Shown here one piece after another: positions 1 through 7,002 of a stretch of 64,000 bases of DNA. A model generated the notes under the pieces. That model was not told the origin of the DNA, did no database searches, and was given only the letters and a program-made list of their open reading frames with translations. The stretch comes from JACZWZ01 sp036478235 (lineage in GTDB: Bacteria > Actinomycetota > Acidimicrobiia > Spongiisociales > UBA11373), in assembly GCA_036478235.1 (NCBI GenBank), contig JAZGDZ010000089.1, forward strand, positions 3,846 through 67,845, in the 5' to 3' direction. The stretch's first letter is position 1. The number at the start of each line of letters is the position of its first letter. A program made the position numbers and the translations under genes.

Positions 1-588
1 CTGCAGGCCCGCCTCGAAGAGATCCTGGCCGTGGTGTTTGCCGACGATCGCCTGGCCTGGGGGCTGCGCGACGACCGCTGGGACCGGGTGCCGACGGAGG
101 CCGGGCTCAACTCGCACCTCCGCTTCCAGTCCCTCGCCCTGACGAGGGCGCAGGGGGCCGAGCCCGACCCGGATCTGGCACTGGAAACGCCCGACGTCGT
201 GGTCGCCGCCGGGGGAATCGTCACCAGGGGGCGGGATTCGGACCGGCCCGAGACCCTGGTCGTGCACCGCCCCGCCTACGACGATTGGTCGTTCCCCAAG
301 GGCAAGGTCGATCCGGGAGAGCGCGAGGACGAGGCCGCCCTGCGCGAGGTCCGGGAGGAGACCGGACTGGAGTGCACCCTCGAGCAGGAGATCGGCAGCG
401 TCGAGTACGCCGATAAGTCCGGCACCCGCAAGGTCGTGCGCTACTGGGCGATGGATCCGATCGGGGGCGACTTCGAGCCGAACCAAGAAGTCGACGAGAT
501 CCGGTGGCTCGCGGCTTCCGCGGCGATCGATCTCCTCTCGTACGAGAGGGACCGCGCCCTGCTGCGCTCGACTATGGGCGCTGCATGA
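1..588 (+). CDS. C-terminal end of polyphosphate kinase 1 fused in frame to a NUDIX hydrolase (5' partial)
   Basis: The frame is open to the window edge. The first ~45 residues (ILAVVFADDRLAWGL, then a W-R-V-P and an H-x-R-F-Q-x-L-A-L-x-R stretch) resemble the C-terminal tail of Ppk1, which makes polyphosphate from ATP. About 15 residues later a full NUDIX domain begins (VVAAGGIV) with a complete NUDIX box of form G-x5-E-x7-REVREETG, around residues 100-122. In actinobacteria ppk1 lies next to a MutT1-like NUDIX/phosphatase gene, so the order fits, but here the two are one reading frame with no obvious internal ribosome site. The stop overlaps the next gene as ATGA. A NUDIX gene with its own start near base 31 is the alternative. 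The Ppk1 assignment rests on a short tail only. Confidence 0.7.
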   Translation: MQARLEEILAVVFADDRLAWGLRDDRWDRVPTEAGLNSHLRFQSLALTRAQGAEPDPDLALETPDVVVAAGGIVTRGRDSDRPETLVVHRPAYDDWSFPKGKVDPGEREDEAALREVREETGLECTLEQEIGSVEYADKSGTRKVVRYWAMDPIGGDFEPNQEVDEIRWLAASAAIDLLSYERDRALLRSTMGAA

Positions 589-1040
589 TCTACATCGTCC
601 GCCACGTCCACGCCGGTAACCGGTCCAAGTGGTCGGGTCCCGACCACAAGCGGCCCGTCAGCCCGAGGGGGATCATTCAGGCCAAGGCCATCGCCGAGTA
701 CCTGGCCGACCGGGGTGCCCGTCAGATCTTCACCAGCCCCTACCTGCGCTGCATCCAAACCGTTGCCCCGCTGGCGCATGCTCTCGGAGTCGGATACGTC
801 GACCTCCCGGAACTCGCCGAGGGAGCGCCCCCCGAAGGGGCGGCAGCCCTGGTGCGCACCGCCAAGCGGGGCACCGTCATCTGCTCCCACGGCGACGTGC
901 TGCAGAGCCTCGTCGGCCACCTCGCTGCCCACGAAGCACCCATCGATCCCGACACCGAGATCGAAAAGGGAGGTATCTGGCGGCTCAAGCTGGACGACGG
1001 GCGAGTTACGAAGGCCAAGTACGTACCGCCGATGAAGTAG
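585..1040 (+). CDS. Histidine phosphatase (SixA / MutT1 C-terminal type)
   Basis: A 151-residue phosphohistidine-dependent phosphatase. It starts MIYIVRHVHAGN, where the RH pair carries the catalytic histidine, and contains the second signature VICSHGDVL with the other active-site histidine. The RHxHAGN form matches the C-terminal half of mycobacterial MutT1, where NUDIX and phosphatase are one chain; here they are split into two genes overlapping by ATGA, so translation is likely coupled. The likely role is dephosphorylation of nucleotide or small phospho-substrates released by the NUDIX partner. The ATG at 585 was chosen because it sets the RH motif near the N-terminus, as the family requires; a longer upstream extension is possible but would read through the NUDIX gene. 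Confidence 0.8.
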   Translation: MIYIVRHVHAGNRSKWSGPDHKRPVSPRGIIQAKAIAEYLADRGARQIFTSPYLRCIQTVAPLAHALGVGYVDLPELAEGAPPEGAAALVRTAKRGTVICSHGDVLQSLVGHLAAHEAPIDPDTEIEKGGIWRLKLDDGRVTKAKYVPPMK

Positions 1041-1045
1041 CCGTT

Positions 1046-1150
1046 GGCCATTAGCCATTGGCCGTAAGCGCTGGCATCCACCAGCAGCGACTGGTGACTT
1101 GTGGCCGGCAACTGACGACTGGCGACCGGCGACTGGCGACTGGCGACTGG
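1046..1150. repeat. Heptad repeat element A (7-bp tandem units)
   Basis: Three 7-bp units (GGCCATT, AGCCATT, GGCCGTA) at 1046-1066 are followed by nine in-phase 7-bp units at 1088-1150, mostly CGACTGG with variants (TGACTTG, TGGCCGG, CAACTGA, CGACCGG). The element lies between the phosphatase and pgl. It belongs with the other 7-bp-period elements in this window (near 24.2, 36.2, 36.7 and 46.0 kb), though its arms complement each other less well. Confidence 0.75.
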
Positions 1151-1153
1151 AAA

Positions 1154-1200
1154 CTCTCCCCTCCAGGGCGAGGCAACGAGCGAAGCGAGTTGGTGGGGGT
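1154..1200. repeat. REP-like element (GCGAAGC core)
   Basis: A degenerate C-rich/G-rich stem (CTCTCCC...GGGCGAG) is followed by ACGAGCGAAGCGAGT and TGGTGGGGGT. The same arrangement recurs after the tRNA-Arg at 63.5-63.8 kb, so this is one copy of an interspersed intergenic family. No coding potential is apparent. Confidence 0.6.
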
Positions 1201-1235
1201 CGCGAGCGTGGCGACTGTCTACCATCGCCCGACTC

Positions 1236-1937
1236 ATGCGCATCCGGATTCTCACCAACGCCGCCGCCCTCGCCGAGGTGGCCGCAGACGAGATCGCAGG
1301 CTGGCTCACGCGCCACGTCGACCGCACGATCGGCCTCGCGGGAGGCTCCACGCCGCGCCTGACCTACGAGCTGTTGGCCGATAGAACCGTCCCCTGGGAA
1401 GCCGTGCATGCCTGGATGACGGACGAACGTCACGTCCCCGAGAACCATCCGGAGTCGAACGCCGGCATGGCCCGCCGGGCACTGTTCGACCACGTCCCGG
1501 CCACACTGCACGCCGTCCCGCACAACGAGAACCCGCAGGTGGCCGCCGCCGGATACGAAGAGATGCTGCGGCGCCTACTCGGCCCCACCCGCGGCGGCGG
1601 CCCACAGCCCGGGCTCGTCGTGCTCGGGGTCGGTGAGGACGGCCATACCGCCTCGCTGTTTCCGGGGTCGGCGGCCCTCGAAGAAAACGAGCGAGACTTC
1701 ATGGCCAACTGGGTGGCAGACAAGGCCTCCTGGCGGCTCACTGCGACGCTGCCGCTGCTGGCGAGGGCTCGCCGCACCCTCTTTCTGGTGTCGGGCGAGC
1801 GCAAGGCTGGGGTCGTCGCCGAGATCCTGGAACGGAGCGCCGATCTCCCGGCGGCGGCGGTCCACCGTCTCGCCCGGGACTCGGTGTGGCTCCTGGACCG
1901 TGCCGCCGCCTCCGCCCTCTCCCAGGCGGGGACCTAG
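1236..1937 (+). CDS. pgl: 6-phosphogluconolactonase
   Basis: A 233-residue protein that hydrolyses 6-phosphoglucono-1,5-lactone to 6-phosphogluconate in the oxidative pentose phosphate pathway (cytoplasm). Visible family motifs are the sugar-phosphate loop LAGGSTPR near residues 34-41, MTDERHVP with the following NAGMAR, and the signature LGVGEDGHTASLFPG in the middle of the protein. Length is typical of the DevB/Pgl family. The ATG at 1236 directly precedes the conserved N-terminal strand. The gene stands alone after the repeat region and is not obviously in an operon with zwf or gnd, which are not in the window. Confidence 0.93.
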   Translation: MRIRILTNAAALAEVAADEIAGWLTRHVDRTIGLAGGSTPRLTYELLADRTVPWEAVHAWMTDERHVPENHPESNAGMARRALFDHVPATLHAVPHNENPQVAAAGYEEMLRRLLGPTRGGGPQPGLVVLGVGEDGHTASLFPGSAALEENERDFMANWVADKASWRLTATLPLLARARRTLFLVSGERKAGVVAEILERSADLPAAAVHRLARDSVWLLDRAAASALSQAGT

Positions 1938-1996
1938 GAGTCTGCTGAGTGATGCCGTTGCTCATATCGGCGGCCAGGCGCGCCAGCCGCAAGGAT

Positions 1997-2037
1997 CTCG
2001 GTTTCGCCACTCCTCATGCAGGAATGGCGGAACCGAG
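1997..2037. terminator. Long imperfect hairpin in a convergent gap, probable bidirectional terminator
   Basis: CTCGGTTTCGCC on the left pairs with GGCGGAACCGAG on the right (one T-G wobble). After a two-base mismatch an inner TCCT/AGGA stem closes a CATGC loop. It lies between pgl (+) and the lipoprotein gene (-), so it could stop transcription from both sides. No U-tract is obvious. Confidence 0.6.
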
Positions 2038-2099
2038 GACACCGCGAATGGCGATGATCTGGTCGTCGAGATGAGTGACATGTATTGCTCAGCGGGCTC

Positions 2100-2642
2100 T
2101 CAACCGTCCGAGGTGCTCGTCGTGCCGGAGCCATCAGAGGTGGTCGGCACCTCCGAGGTGCTCGACGTGTCGGAGCCGTCGGCGGTCGTCGTAGCCGTCG
2201 TCTCCGAAACCACCGAGGTACTGGATGTCGTCGGGGCTTCGAAGGTGTCGGTGGCCGGCTCACCCGTGAGTAGCAGCTCGAGCAGTCGCTCGCTGAGCGG
2301 CCCCTCGGGGTTCAGATCCGCTTCGGCAAACGCCCTCTCCTGGATCCCGGCAGGGTCACACCGCAGCGCCCGAACCCTGATGTCCAGATCACGCCCGGCC
2401 CGCTCCAGGTCGACGAGTCCCTCGGGCCACGCCTGGCGATCTGTGAACTCCCGCAGCAGGGTTTCGTCCAGTTCGGCGATCAAGTTCTCCAGGTACCGAA
2501 CCGTGTCGGCGATGACGCGGTCGCACGTGTCATTCTCAATCGTCGTCGTCGTCGACGACGTCGACGAAGTCGGCCCTGAGGCCGACGACTCGCACGCGGC
2601 CACGACGACAAGGAATACCGCCATTGCGGCACGGAGTCTCAC
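2100..2642 (-). CDS. Putative lipoprotein with a Ser/Thr-rich tail
   Basis: A 180-residue predicted lipoprotein. It has a hydrophobic signal followed by a lipobox (VVVAAC, Cys17), then a short Ser/Thr linker, a helical core of about 100 residues containing two Cys (TCD near residue 40 and RCD near residue 95), and a C-terminal tail of about 45 residues made almost only of Thr, Ser, Glu and Asp. The core aligns with the neighbouring lipoprotein at 2689-3081: both have D-[ST]-C-[DE] at the start, a second Cys about 55 residues later, and a G-[PA]-L-S-x-R/S-L-type ending. The two are therefore paralogues, probably with one disulphide. Start is GTG at 2642. Function unknown. Confidence 0.75.
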   Translation of the reverse strand: MRLRAAMAVFLVVVAACESSASGPTSSTSSTTTTIENDTCDRVIADTVRYLENLIAELDETLLREFTDRQAWPEGLVDLERAGRDLDIRVRALRCDPAGIQERAFAEADLNPEGPLSERLLELLLTGEPATDTFEAPTTSSTSVVSETTATTTADGSDTSSTSEVPTTSDGSGTTSTSDG

Positions 2643-2688
2643 TAGACGGCGAGATTACCTCCGGGCCGGAACTGCCCGGCCCCCTGGA

Positions 2689-3081
2689 TCACTCGTCGAA
2701 GAACCCGCCCTCGCCGGAACGCACACCCTCGAGGATGAACTGGCCGAAGACCGAATCGGCCGACAGGTCCCCGGCGCGGTTCGCCATCAGGGCCGCCATT
2801 TGCTCGTCCGAGCATCCCAGCTCGTCGGCGCGGGCGGTCAGCTCGTCACCCCGTGCCTCTACGTCGGCGAACACCTCAGGCGTCTCGTCGGATTCACCCA
2901 GAGCCGCCAGGGCCTCTATGTCGAGGTCGTCGATGATGTCGATCGTGTCCTGGAGCAGGGCGATGCCGGCGACCGCAAGCCCTTCACAGGAGTCGACCGA
3001 CCCGGGATCGGCCGCATCGTCGTCTCCGCAGGTGGCGGTGACCAGTGCCATGGCGAGCAGGGCAACGGCGAGGCGTCTCAT
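2689..3081 (-). CDS. Putative lipoprotein, paralogue of the downstream gene
   Basis: A 130-residue predicted lipoprotein with signal MRRLAVALLAMALVTATC (lipobox TATC, Cys18) followed by an Asp-rich linker (GDDDAAD). The core has DSCEGL and DELGCSDEQ, the same two-Cys pattern as the gene at 2100-2642, but this copy lacks the Thr/Ser-rich tail. The two genes lie head to tail, so a tandem duplication is likely. It lies just downstream of the microcompartment operon on the same strand and might be read through from it, but nothing in the sequence links a secreted lipoprotein to the shell. Function unknown. Confidence 0.75.
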   Translation of the reverse strand: MRRLAVALLAMALVTATCGDDDAADPGSVDSCEGLAVAGIALLQDTIDIIDDLDIEALAALGESDETPEVFADVEARGDELTARADELGCSDEQMAALMANRAGDLSADSVFGQFILEGVRSGEGGFFDE

Positions 3082-3126
3082 CGATCATTCCTTCGGTTCG
3101 GCTGCGGGGAGGTTACCGAGTTGGAA

Positions 3127-3417
3127 TCAAGCGATGGCGATCGAGTCACCGCCCACCCAGAGTTCGTCGATGATGCCCACGACCACGGCGCGGATGGGAG
3201 CGTGCGGATCGCCCACGATCTGACGGGCGCCGTTGCCCTCGTCGAGGATCAGCACCATCTCGCCGTGTCCGGCGCCGACGGCATCGACGCAAATCAGGTA
3301 CCCGCCGGTGTCTTCGCCGGCCGAATCGAGCAGATCGCACATCAGCAGACGACGACCGTCGTAGATCGGATGGCTGATCGTCGACACGACCGTCCCCGAG
3401 ATCCGCCCCAGCTTCAC
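3127..3417 (-). CDS. BMC-P shell vertex protein (EutN/CcmL family), copy 1
   Basis: A 96-residue pentamer-forming shell protein of the EutN/CcmL family (Pfam EutN_CcmL), which caps the vertices of bacterial microcompartments. It opens MKLGRISGTVVSTI and contains the conserved core D-A-V-G-A-G-x-G-E-x-V and R-A-V-V-V-G-I-I-D, as in CcmL, EutN and GrpN. The GTG start at 3417 overlaps the stop of the preceding gene as GTGA, indicating translational coupling. It is the last gene of the nine-gene operon. It differs clearly from the other two copies, so the three may fill distinct vertices or differ in dosage, as in other shells with three BMC-P genes. Confidence 0.93.
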   Translation of the reverse strand: MKLGRISGTVVSTISHPIYDGRRLLMCDLLDSAGEDTGGYLICVDAVGAGHGEMVLILDEGNGARQIVGDPHAPIRAVVVGIIDELWVGGDSIAIA

Positions 3418-3683
3418 GATCTGGAAACCTGATCGACGATCCCGACGATGGCGTGGTCCACCGGGACGAACGGTTCCGGCATGGCCAGCGCTGCCTCACG
3501 GCTCCCCACGACGTAGACCAACTCCCCCGGCCCCGCCATCGCCACCGCGTCGGCTGCGATCACCATGTCTCCTTCGGGGTTGCAATCGCGGTCGAGGGGC
3601 TGCACGACCAGAAAGCGAATCCCCTCCAGACCCTCGTACTTGACCGTTGCGACGAGCGTCCCGGTCACCTCAGCGAGCTGCAT
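3414..3683 (-). CDS. BMC-P shell vertex protein (EutN/CcmL family), copy 2
   Basis: An 89-residue EutN/CcmL-type protein beginning MQLAEVTGTLVATVKYEGLE and carrying the family core A-A-D-A-V-A-M-A-G-P-G-E-L-V and A-I-V-G-I-V-D. The frame stays open upstream, but the ATG at 3683 gives the standard BMC-P N-terminus and is preferred. The start overlaps the end of the tandem BMC-T gene by 14 bases and the stop overlaps copy 1 as GTGA, so the gene is embedded in a tightly coupled operon. In the assembled shell it would form pentamers at icosahedral vertices. Confidence 0.92.
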   Translation of the reverse strand: MQLAEVTGTLVATVKYEGLEGIRFLVVQPLDRDCNPEGDMVIAADAVAMAGPGELVYVVGSREAALAMPEPFVPVDHAIVGIVDQVSRS

Positions 3684-4272
3684 CGTCGTCCTCGCGGCCC
3701 ATCCGAACAGAGAATCGGGAGTGATGGGTGAGGTTGTCGCCCATCTCGTCGTGGAGTTGCGGGATGACCGCGGAACCGACCAACTCGGAGTCGTCCACCC
3801 GACCCGAACCGATCTCCACAGCAGCCTCGACATCGGAAACGGCTCCGCCGAAGAGGAGATAGGCCTTCCCGCCGAGGCCGTCGGCCAGGTTGATTTCGAG
3901 CAGGTCCACCGCGGCGCCCTTGAGTCCGGCGTCGGCCGCAGCCAGCACAGGTGCCACGGACGCGGTCTCGATCACGCCCAGAGATTCGACCGGACCGGGA
4001 ACTCGCATACCGCGTAGCGCCTCGACGACCCCGGGGTGGACGTCCAGAAGAACGATTTGGGCCACGAGTGACAACCCACCGATCTCGAGGCCTGCAGCGA
4101 CCGACTCCTCGACGCTGGCCACATCGCCGGCCACCAGGACCAGGTACCTGCCCGGCTGGACCGATCCGGCCACGAGGTCTCCGATCGGGGCACGCTTGAC
4201 CATGGCGTCCCCGGCGACGATCCCAGTCGCCACCGAGTCAAACTCGAGCAGCCCGATGGCCGGGTTGGTCAC
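3670..4272 (-). CDS. BMC-T tandem-domain shell protein (PduT-like single-layer type)
   Basis: A 200-residue tandem BMC protein. Domain 1 (about residues 5-90) begins NPAIGLLEFDSVATGIVAGDAM and domain 2 (about 95-180) begins ESLGVIETASVAPVLAAADAG; each has the BMC-fold start (x-A-[IL]-G-[LV]-[IL]-E). Such proteins form trimers that occupy hexamer positions in shell facets. PduT carries a 4Fe-4S cluster at its pore through a Cys; this protein has no Cys at all, so an iron-sulphur pore is ruled out. A hydrophilic tail of about 20 residues follows domain 2. The GTG start overlaps the aldehyde dehydrogenase stop (GTGA). Confidence 0.9.
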   Translation of the reverse strand: MTNPAIGLLEFDSVATGIVAGDAMVKRAPIGDLVAGSVQPGRYLVLVAGDVASVEESVAAGLEIGGLSLVAQIVLLDVHPGVVEALRGMRVPGPVESLGVIETASVAPVLAAADAGLKGAAVDLLEINLADGLGGKAYLLFGGAVSDVEAAVEIGSGRVDDSELVGSAVIPQLHDEMGDNLTHHSRFSVRMGREDDDAAR

Positions 4273-5720
4273 ACGATCCTCAGGGCGCCCACGACCGCGA
4301 TTCGGCGCTCCCGCGTGAAGGTGATCGGCCTCGTCATGCCGTCACCGCTCGGACTGGCGATCGAGAACGAGGTGAACCCCTCCCCTCCCTGGCCGAGTCC
4401 GGCGTAGTTGGGGCCGTTGGCTATGAAGATGCTCACGTTGATGGATCGGGCCATCCGGGTGATGTTGGAGACGTCGTTCGAATGGATCGAGGCGGTGTGG
4501 CTGAAGCCGTGCTCCGACCGGATTGCCAGGTCGATTGCAGCATCGATGTCGGCCACGGCCGTGACCGGGAACACGGGCATCATCTGCTCCGTCCACACCA
4601 GGTTGTGATCGTTCGGGACCTGCGCCACCAGTAGTCGGGGGTCTCCGTCGACATCGACACCGGCGGCCGCGGCGATGGCTCCGGCGTTCTTGCCGATCCA
4701 CGAGCGGTTGATCACCCCGGGCCTCCCGGGGGGTCCCATCGAGTCGAAGATCACCCTCTCGACCTTCTTCAACTCGTGCTCTTTGAGTATGTGGGTGCCG
4801 TTGCGGCCCATTGCCCGCACCAGGTCGTCGAAGATCGACTTCACGGCGATCCCGGTCTTCTCGTCGGTGCAGACGACGTTGTTGTCGAACGATGCGCCGG
4901 CGACGATGTCTCGGGCCGCGCGCTCCACGTCGGCCGTCTCGTCCACAACGGCCGGAGGATTGCCGGGACCCGCGGTCACCGAGCGCTTGTCGGTCTTGAG
5001 CGCCTCGCGCACGACTCCGGGGCCTCCGGTGACCAGCAGCACCCGGATCCCGGGATGCTGCATCAACTCCTGGGCGCTCTCGATGGTCGGCTCGGGGATC
5101 CCGGTCACCAGGTTCGGCGGCCCGCCGGCGGCCAGCACCGCCCGGTTGAGGAGGCGGATGTTCTCCGCCGATACCCGCTTTGCGTTCGGATGGACGTTGA
5201 ACACGACCGCGTTTCCCCCGCTGAGGATCGCGATGGTGTTGTTGATGATGGTCGATGTCGGGTTGGTGGTCGGGGTGATCGAGCCGATCAGCCCGAACGG
5301 GGCGTGCTCGGTGAGCATCATGCCGGCGTCGCCCGTCTCGATCAGCGGCTCGAGGTCCTCGGGTCCCGGGGTGCGGGTGGCGACGAGGATGTTCTTGCGC
5401 ACCTTGTCTTCGGCGCGGCCGAGGCCGGTCTCCTCGTGGGCCATCGCGGCGAGGCGCTCCGCCTGATCGATCATCGCGGTCCGGATCGAGGCGACGACTG
5501 CAGAGCGGATCTCCAAGCCCATGGCCGTGTACGCCTTGTAGGCGCTCTCGGCCGCCTTCACTGCTTCGCCGATTGTGGCGAACAGGCCCTCCCCGAGCTC
5601 CGCTTCGGGGATCTCCGCCGGAATGCGGGGATGCTCGGGAACGGCGTCCGGCGTGCCGCCGAGCCGGGTACGAACCCGGGCGATGATCTCGCGGATCTCT
5701 TGCTCGTCGAAGGCGCTCAC
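4269..5720 (-). CDS. Microcompartment CoA-acylating aldehyde dehydrogenase (PduP/EutE type)
   Basis: A 483-residue dehydrogenase that oxidises an aldehyde to the acyl-CoA with NAD and CoA. The catalytic Cys284 lies in SFDNNVVCTDEK, the PduP/EutE form of the active-site motif, and the N-L-V-T-G-I-P and T-G-G-P-G-V motifs flank the cofactor site. Residues about 4-20 (FDEQEIREIIARVRTRL) form an amphipathic helix followed by a Pro-rich linker, which is the layout of an encapsulation peptide that docks cargo to the shell. In this operon the substrate is most likely acetaldehyde released by DeoC, giving acetyl-CoA. The start overlaps the upstream BMC-P stop and the stop overlaps the BMC-T start. 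No phosphotransacylase for CoA recycling is found near it. Confidence 0.93.
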   Translation of the reverse strand: MSAFDEQEIREIIARVRTRLGGTPDAVPEHPRIPAEIPEAELGEGLFATIGEAVKAAESAYKAYTAMGLEIRSAVVASIRTAMIDQAERLAAMAHEETGLGRAEDKVRKNILVATRTPGPEDLEPLIETGDAGMMLTEHAPFGLIGSITPTTNPTSTIINNTIAILSGGNAVVFNVHPNAKRVSAENIRLLNRAVLAAGGPPNLVTGIPEPTIESAQELMQHPGIRVLLVTGGPGVVREALKTDKRSVTAGPGNPPAVVDETADVERAARDIVAGASFDNNVVCTDEKTGIAVKSIFDDLVRAMGRNGTHILKEHELKKVERVIFDSMGPPGRPGVINRSWIGKNAGAIAAAAGVDVDGDPRLLVAQVPNDHNLVWTEQMMPVFPVTAVADIDAAIDLAIRSEHGFSHTASIHSNDVSNITRMARSINVSIFIANGPNYAGLGQGGEGFTSFSIASPSGDGMTRPITFTRERRIAVVGALRIV

Positions 5721-6004
5721 TTCACGTACTTCACTTCACCGCCGACCTCCCAGGTGTCCACGATCGCCATCACAACCGCGTCACAAGGCCGGTCCTTGGT
5801 CAGGACCGTCTGGCGGGCCGACGAACCGGTGGCGTACAGCACCACCTCACCGACCCCGGCACCGACGGCGTCGGCTGCGACGACGTATCCACCGGTCTCG
5901 GCCTGCTCGACGTCGAGCTGCTTGATCACCAGGAACTTGAGGCCCTCGAGGGTGTCTTCCTTCCTCGACGACACAAGCGTCCCGGCGACCCGTCCCAGAA
6001 GCAC
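5717..6004 (-). CDS. BMC-P shell vertex protein (EutN/CcmL family), copy 3
   Basis: A 95-residue EutN/CcmL-type pentamer protein: MLLGRVAGTLVSSRK, then F-L-V-I-K-Q-L-D, A-A-D-A-V-G-A-G-V-G-E-V-V and A-I-V-D-T-W-E-V. This is the most canonical of the three BMC-P copies. It sits between the BMC-H hexamer gene and the aldehyde dehydrogenase, overlapping the latter by ATGA. Having one copy with the hexamer gene and two at the operon end is a common shell-operon arrangement. Confidence 0.93.
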   Translation of the reverse strand: MLLGRVAGTLVSSRKEDTLEGLKFLVIKQLDVEQAETGGYVVAADAVGAGVGEVVLYATGSSARQTVLTKDRPCDAVVMAIVDTWEVGGEVKYVK

Positions 6005-6018
6005 GGGCTACCCCGTTC

Positions 6019-6321
6019 CTAGCTGGACTCCGCCTCGGCCTCTTCGTGACGGCCGAGCGGCATGACCAGATCGATGTTGGTGTGGGGACGGGCGATGAGG
6101 TGAGTGGCGACGACCTCACCGACCTTCTCGGCGCCGCGGATGCCGGCGTCGATCGCAGCCTTTACCGCGGCAACGTCGCCGCGAATGACCGCCGTCACAT
6201 AGCCGCCGCCGGTCTTCTCGTACGACACGAGCTCGACCTTTGCGGCCTTCACCATCGCATCTCCTGCCTCGACCACCGCGGCGAATCCGCGGCATTCGAT
6301 CATCCCGAGTGCTTCAGCCAT
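6019..6321 (-). CDS. BMC-H hexameric shell protein (PduA/EutM/CcmK type)
   Basis: A 100-residue single-domain BMC protein, the major facet hexamer of the shell. It reads MAEALGMIECRGFAAVVEAGDAM, then VELVSYEKTGGGYVTAVIRG, where the central K-T-G-G-G segment lines the hexamer pore, and ends with V-A-T-H-L-I-A-R-P-H. Length and domain order match PduA and EutM. It is the only BMC-H gene in the operon, so all plain hexamers of this shell would come from it. It is separated from the upstream BMC-T gene by 45 bases. Confidence 0.96.
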   Translation of the reverse strand: MAEALGMIECRGFAAVVEAGDAMVKAAKVELVSYEKTGGGYVTAVIRGDVAAVKAAIDAGIRGAEKVGEVVATHLIARPHTNIDLVMPLGRHEEAEAESS

Positions 6322-6366
6322 GGGCTCTCGTTCTCCTTTTCGTTGTCAATCCTCCGGGCGGAGCCG

Positions 6367-7002
6367 CTAATTCGCCTCCGTGCCTTCGATGCCTTCGAGG
6401 CCTTCGAGCGCATCCACCGCGGCCCGCCAGCCGACGTCGATGTCCCGCTCCTCTCCCCCGAGATAGACCCTTCCCAGCGATCCGAACGAGCGGACCTCCA
6501 GGATGTTGATGTCGGCCGCCTTCTCGGCCTCGTTGGCGGCGAGGGCAGCGTAGGACGCCGGCTCCATCTCGAGCACATAGAGCGTCTGACCGGGAATGAG
6601 CATCTGGCCGTGGCGCATCCGGTTGATGAGCTGCGCCTGGTGGTCGTCGATCCGCCGGATTATCTGCGATGAGGCGATGCGGGGCTTGACGCGATCGGTC
6701 TCCTCGTGGCCGATCTCCGACAGGATGGCCGCTCCGGCGGCGCGCACGTCGGCCTGTTCCGGTGAGTGGATCTCGAGCAGCCCGAAGTAGCGCTCGACGA
6801 TTTGCATGCCCGGCTTGACATGGGTCGCCTTGAGAGCGATATCGGTGAGACGGTTGATCTCGATCCCTGGAGAGATCTCGACGTAGAGGCTGGCGTCGCC
6901 GGCGAGCGGGAGGAAACCCTGGGCGATCGTGCCCAGGAACGCCGCGTACTGCGGCTGGAGGCTGTCGAGGAACGAGTATCCCCGCAGGTCAATACCGGCC
7001 AC
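6367..7002 (-). CDS. BMC-T tandem-domain shell protein of the stacked, gated CsoS1D-like type
   Basis: A 211-residue two-domain shell protein. It begins IDLRGYSFLDSLQPQYAAF, the hallmark start of CsoS1D and the related double-layer trimers. In domain 1 the sequence QIVERYFG places Glu70-Arg71 where CsoS1D has the Glu-Arg pair that opens and closes its large central pore. Domain 2 starts near residue 120 (LINRMRHGQMLIPGQ) and ends with ILEVRSFGSLGR. Two stacked trimers are expected to form an airlock-like channel able to pass larger molecules such as phosphorylated sugars or nucleotide cofactors. The start overlaps the end of deoC by 14 bases. Confidence 0.88.
   Translation of the reverse strand: MAGIDLRGYSFLDSLQPQYAAFLGTIAQGFLPLAGDASLYVEISPGIEINRLTDIALKATHVKPGMQIVERYFGLLEIHSPEQADVRAAGAAILSEIGHEETDRVKPRIASSQIIRRIDDHQAQLINRMRHGQMLIPGQTLYVLEMEPASYAALAANEAEKAADINILEVRSFGSLGRVYLGGEERDIDVGWRAAVDALEGLEGIEGTEAN

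Noticed and set aside
1041..1384. Small open frames on the plus strand across the heptad repeat A
   Set aside because: They translate the repeat into short periodic peptides and overlap pgl in another frame; no family or ribosome site supports them.
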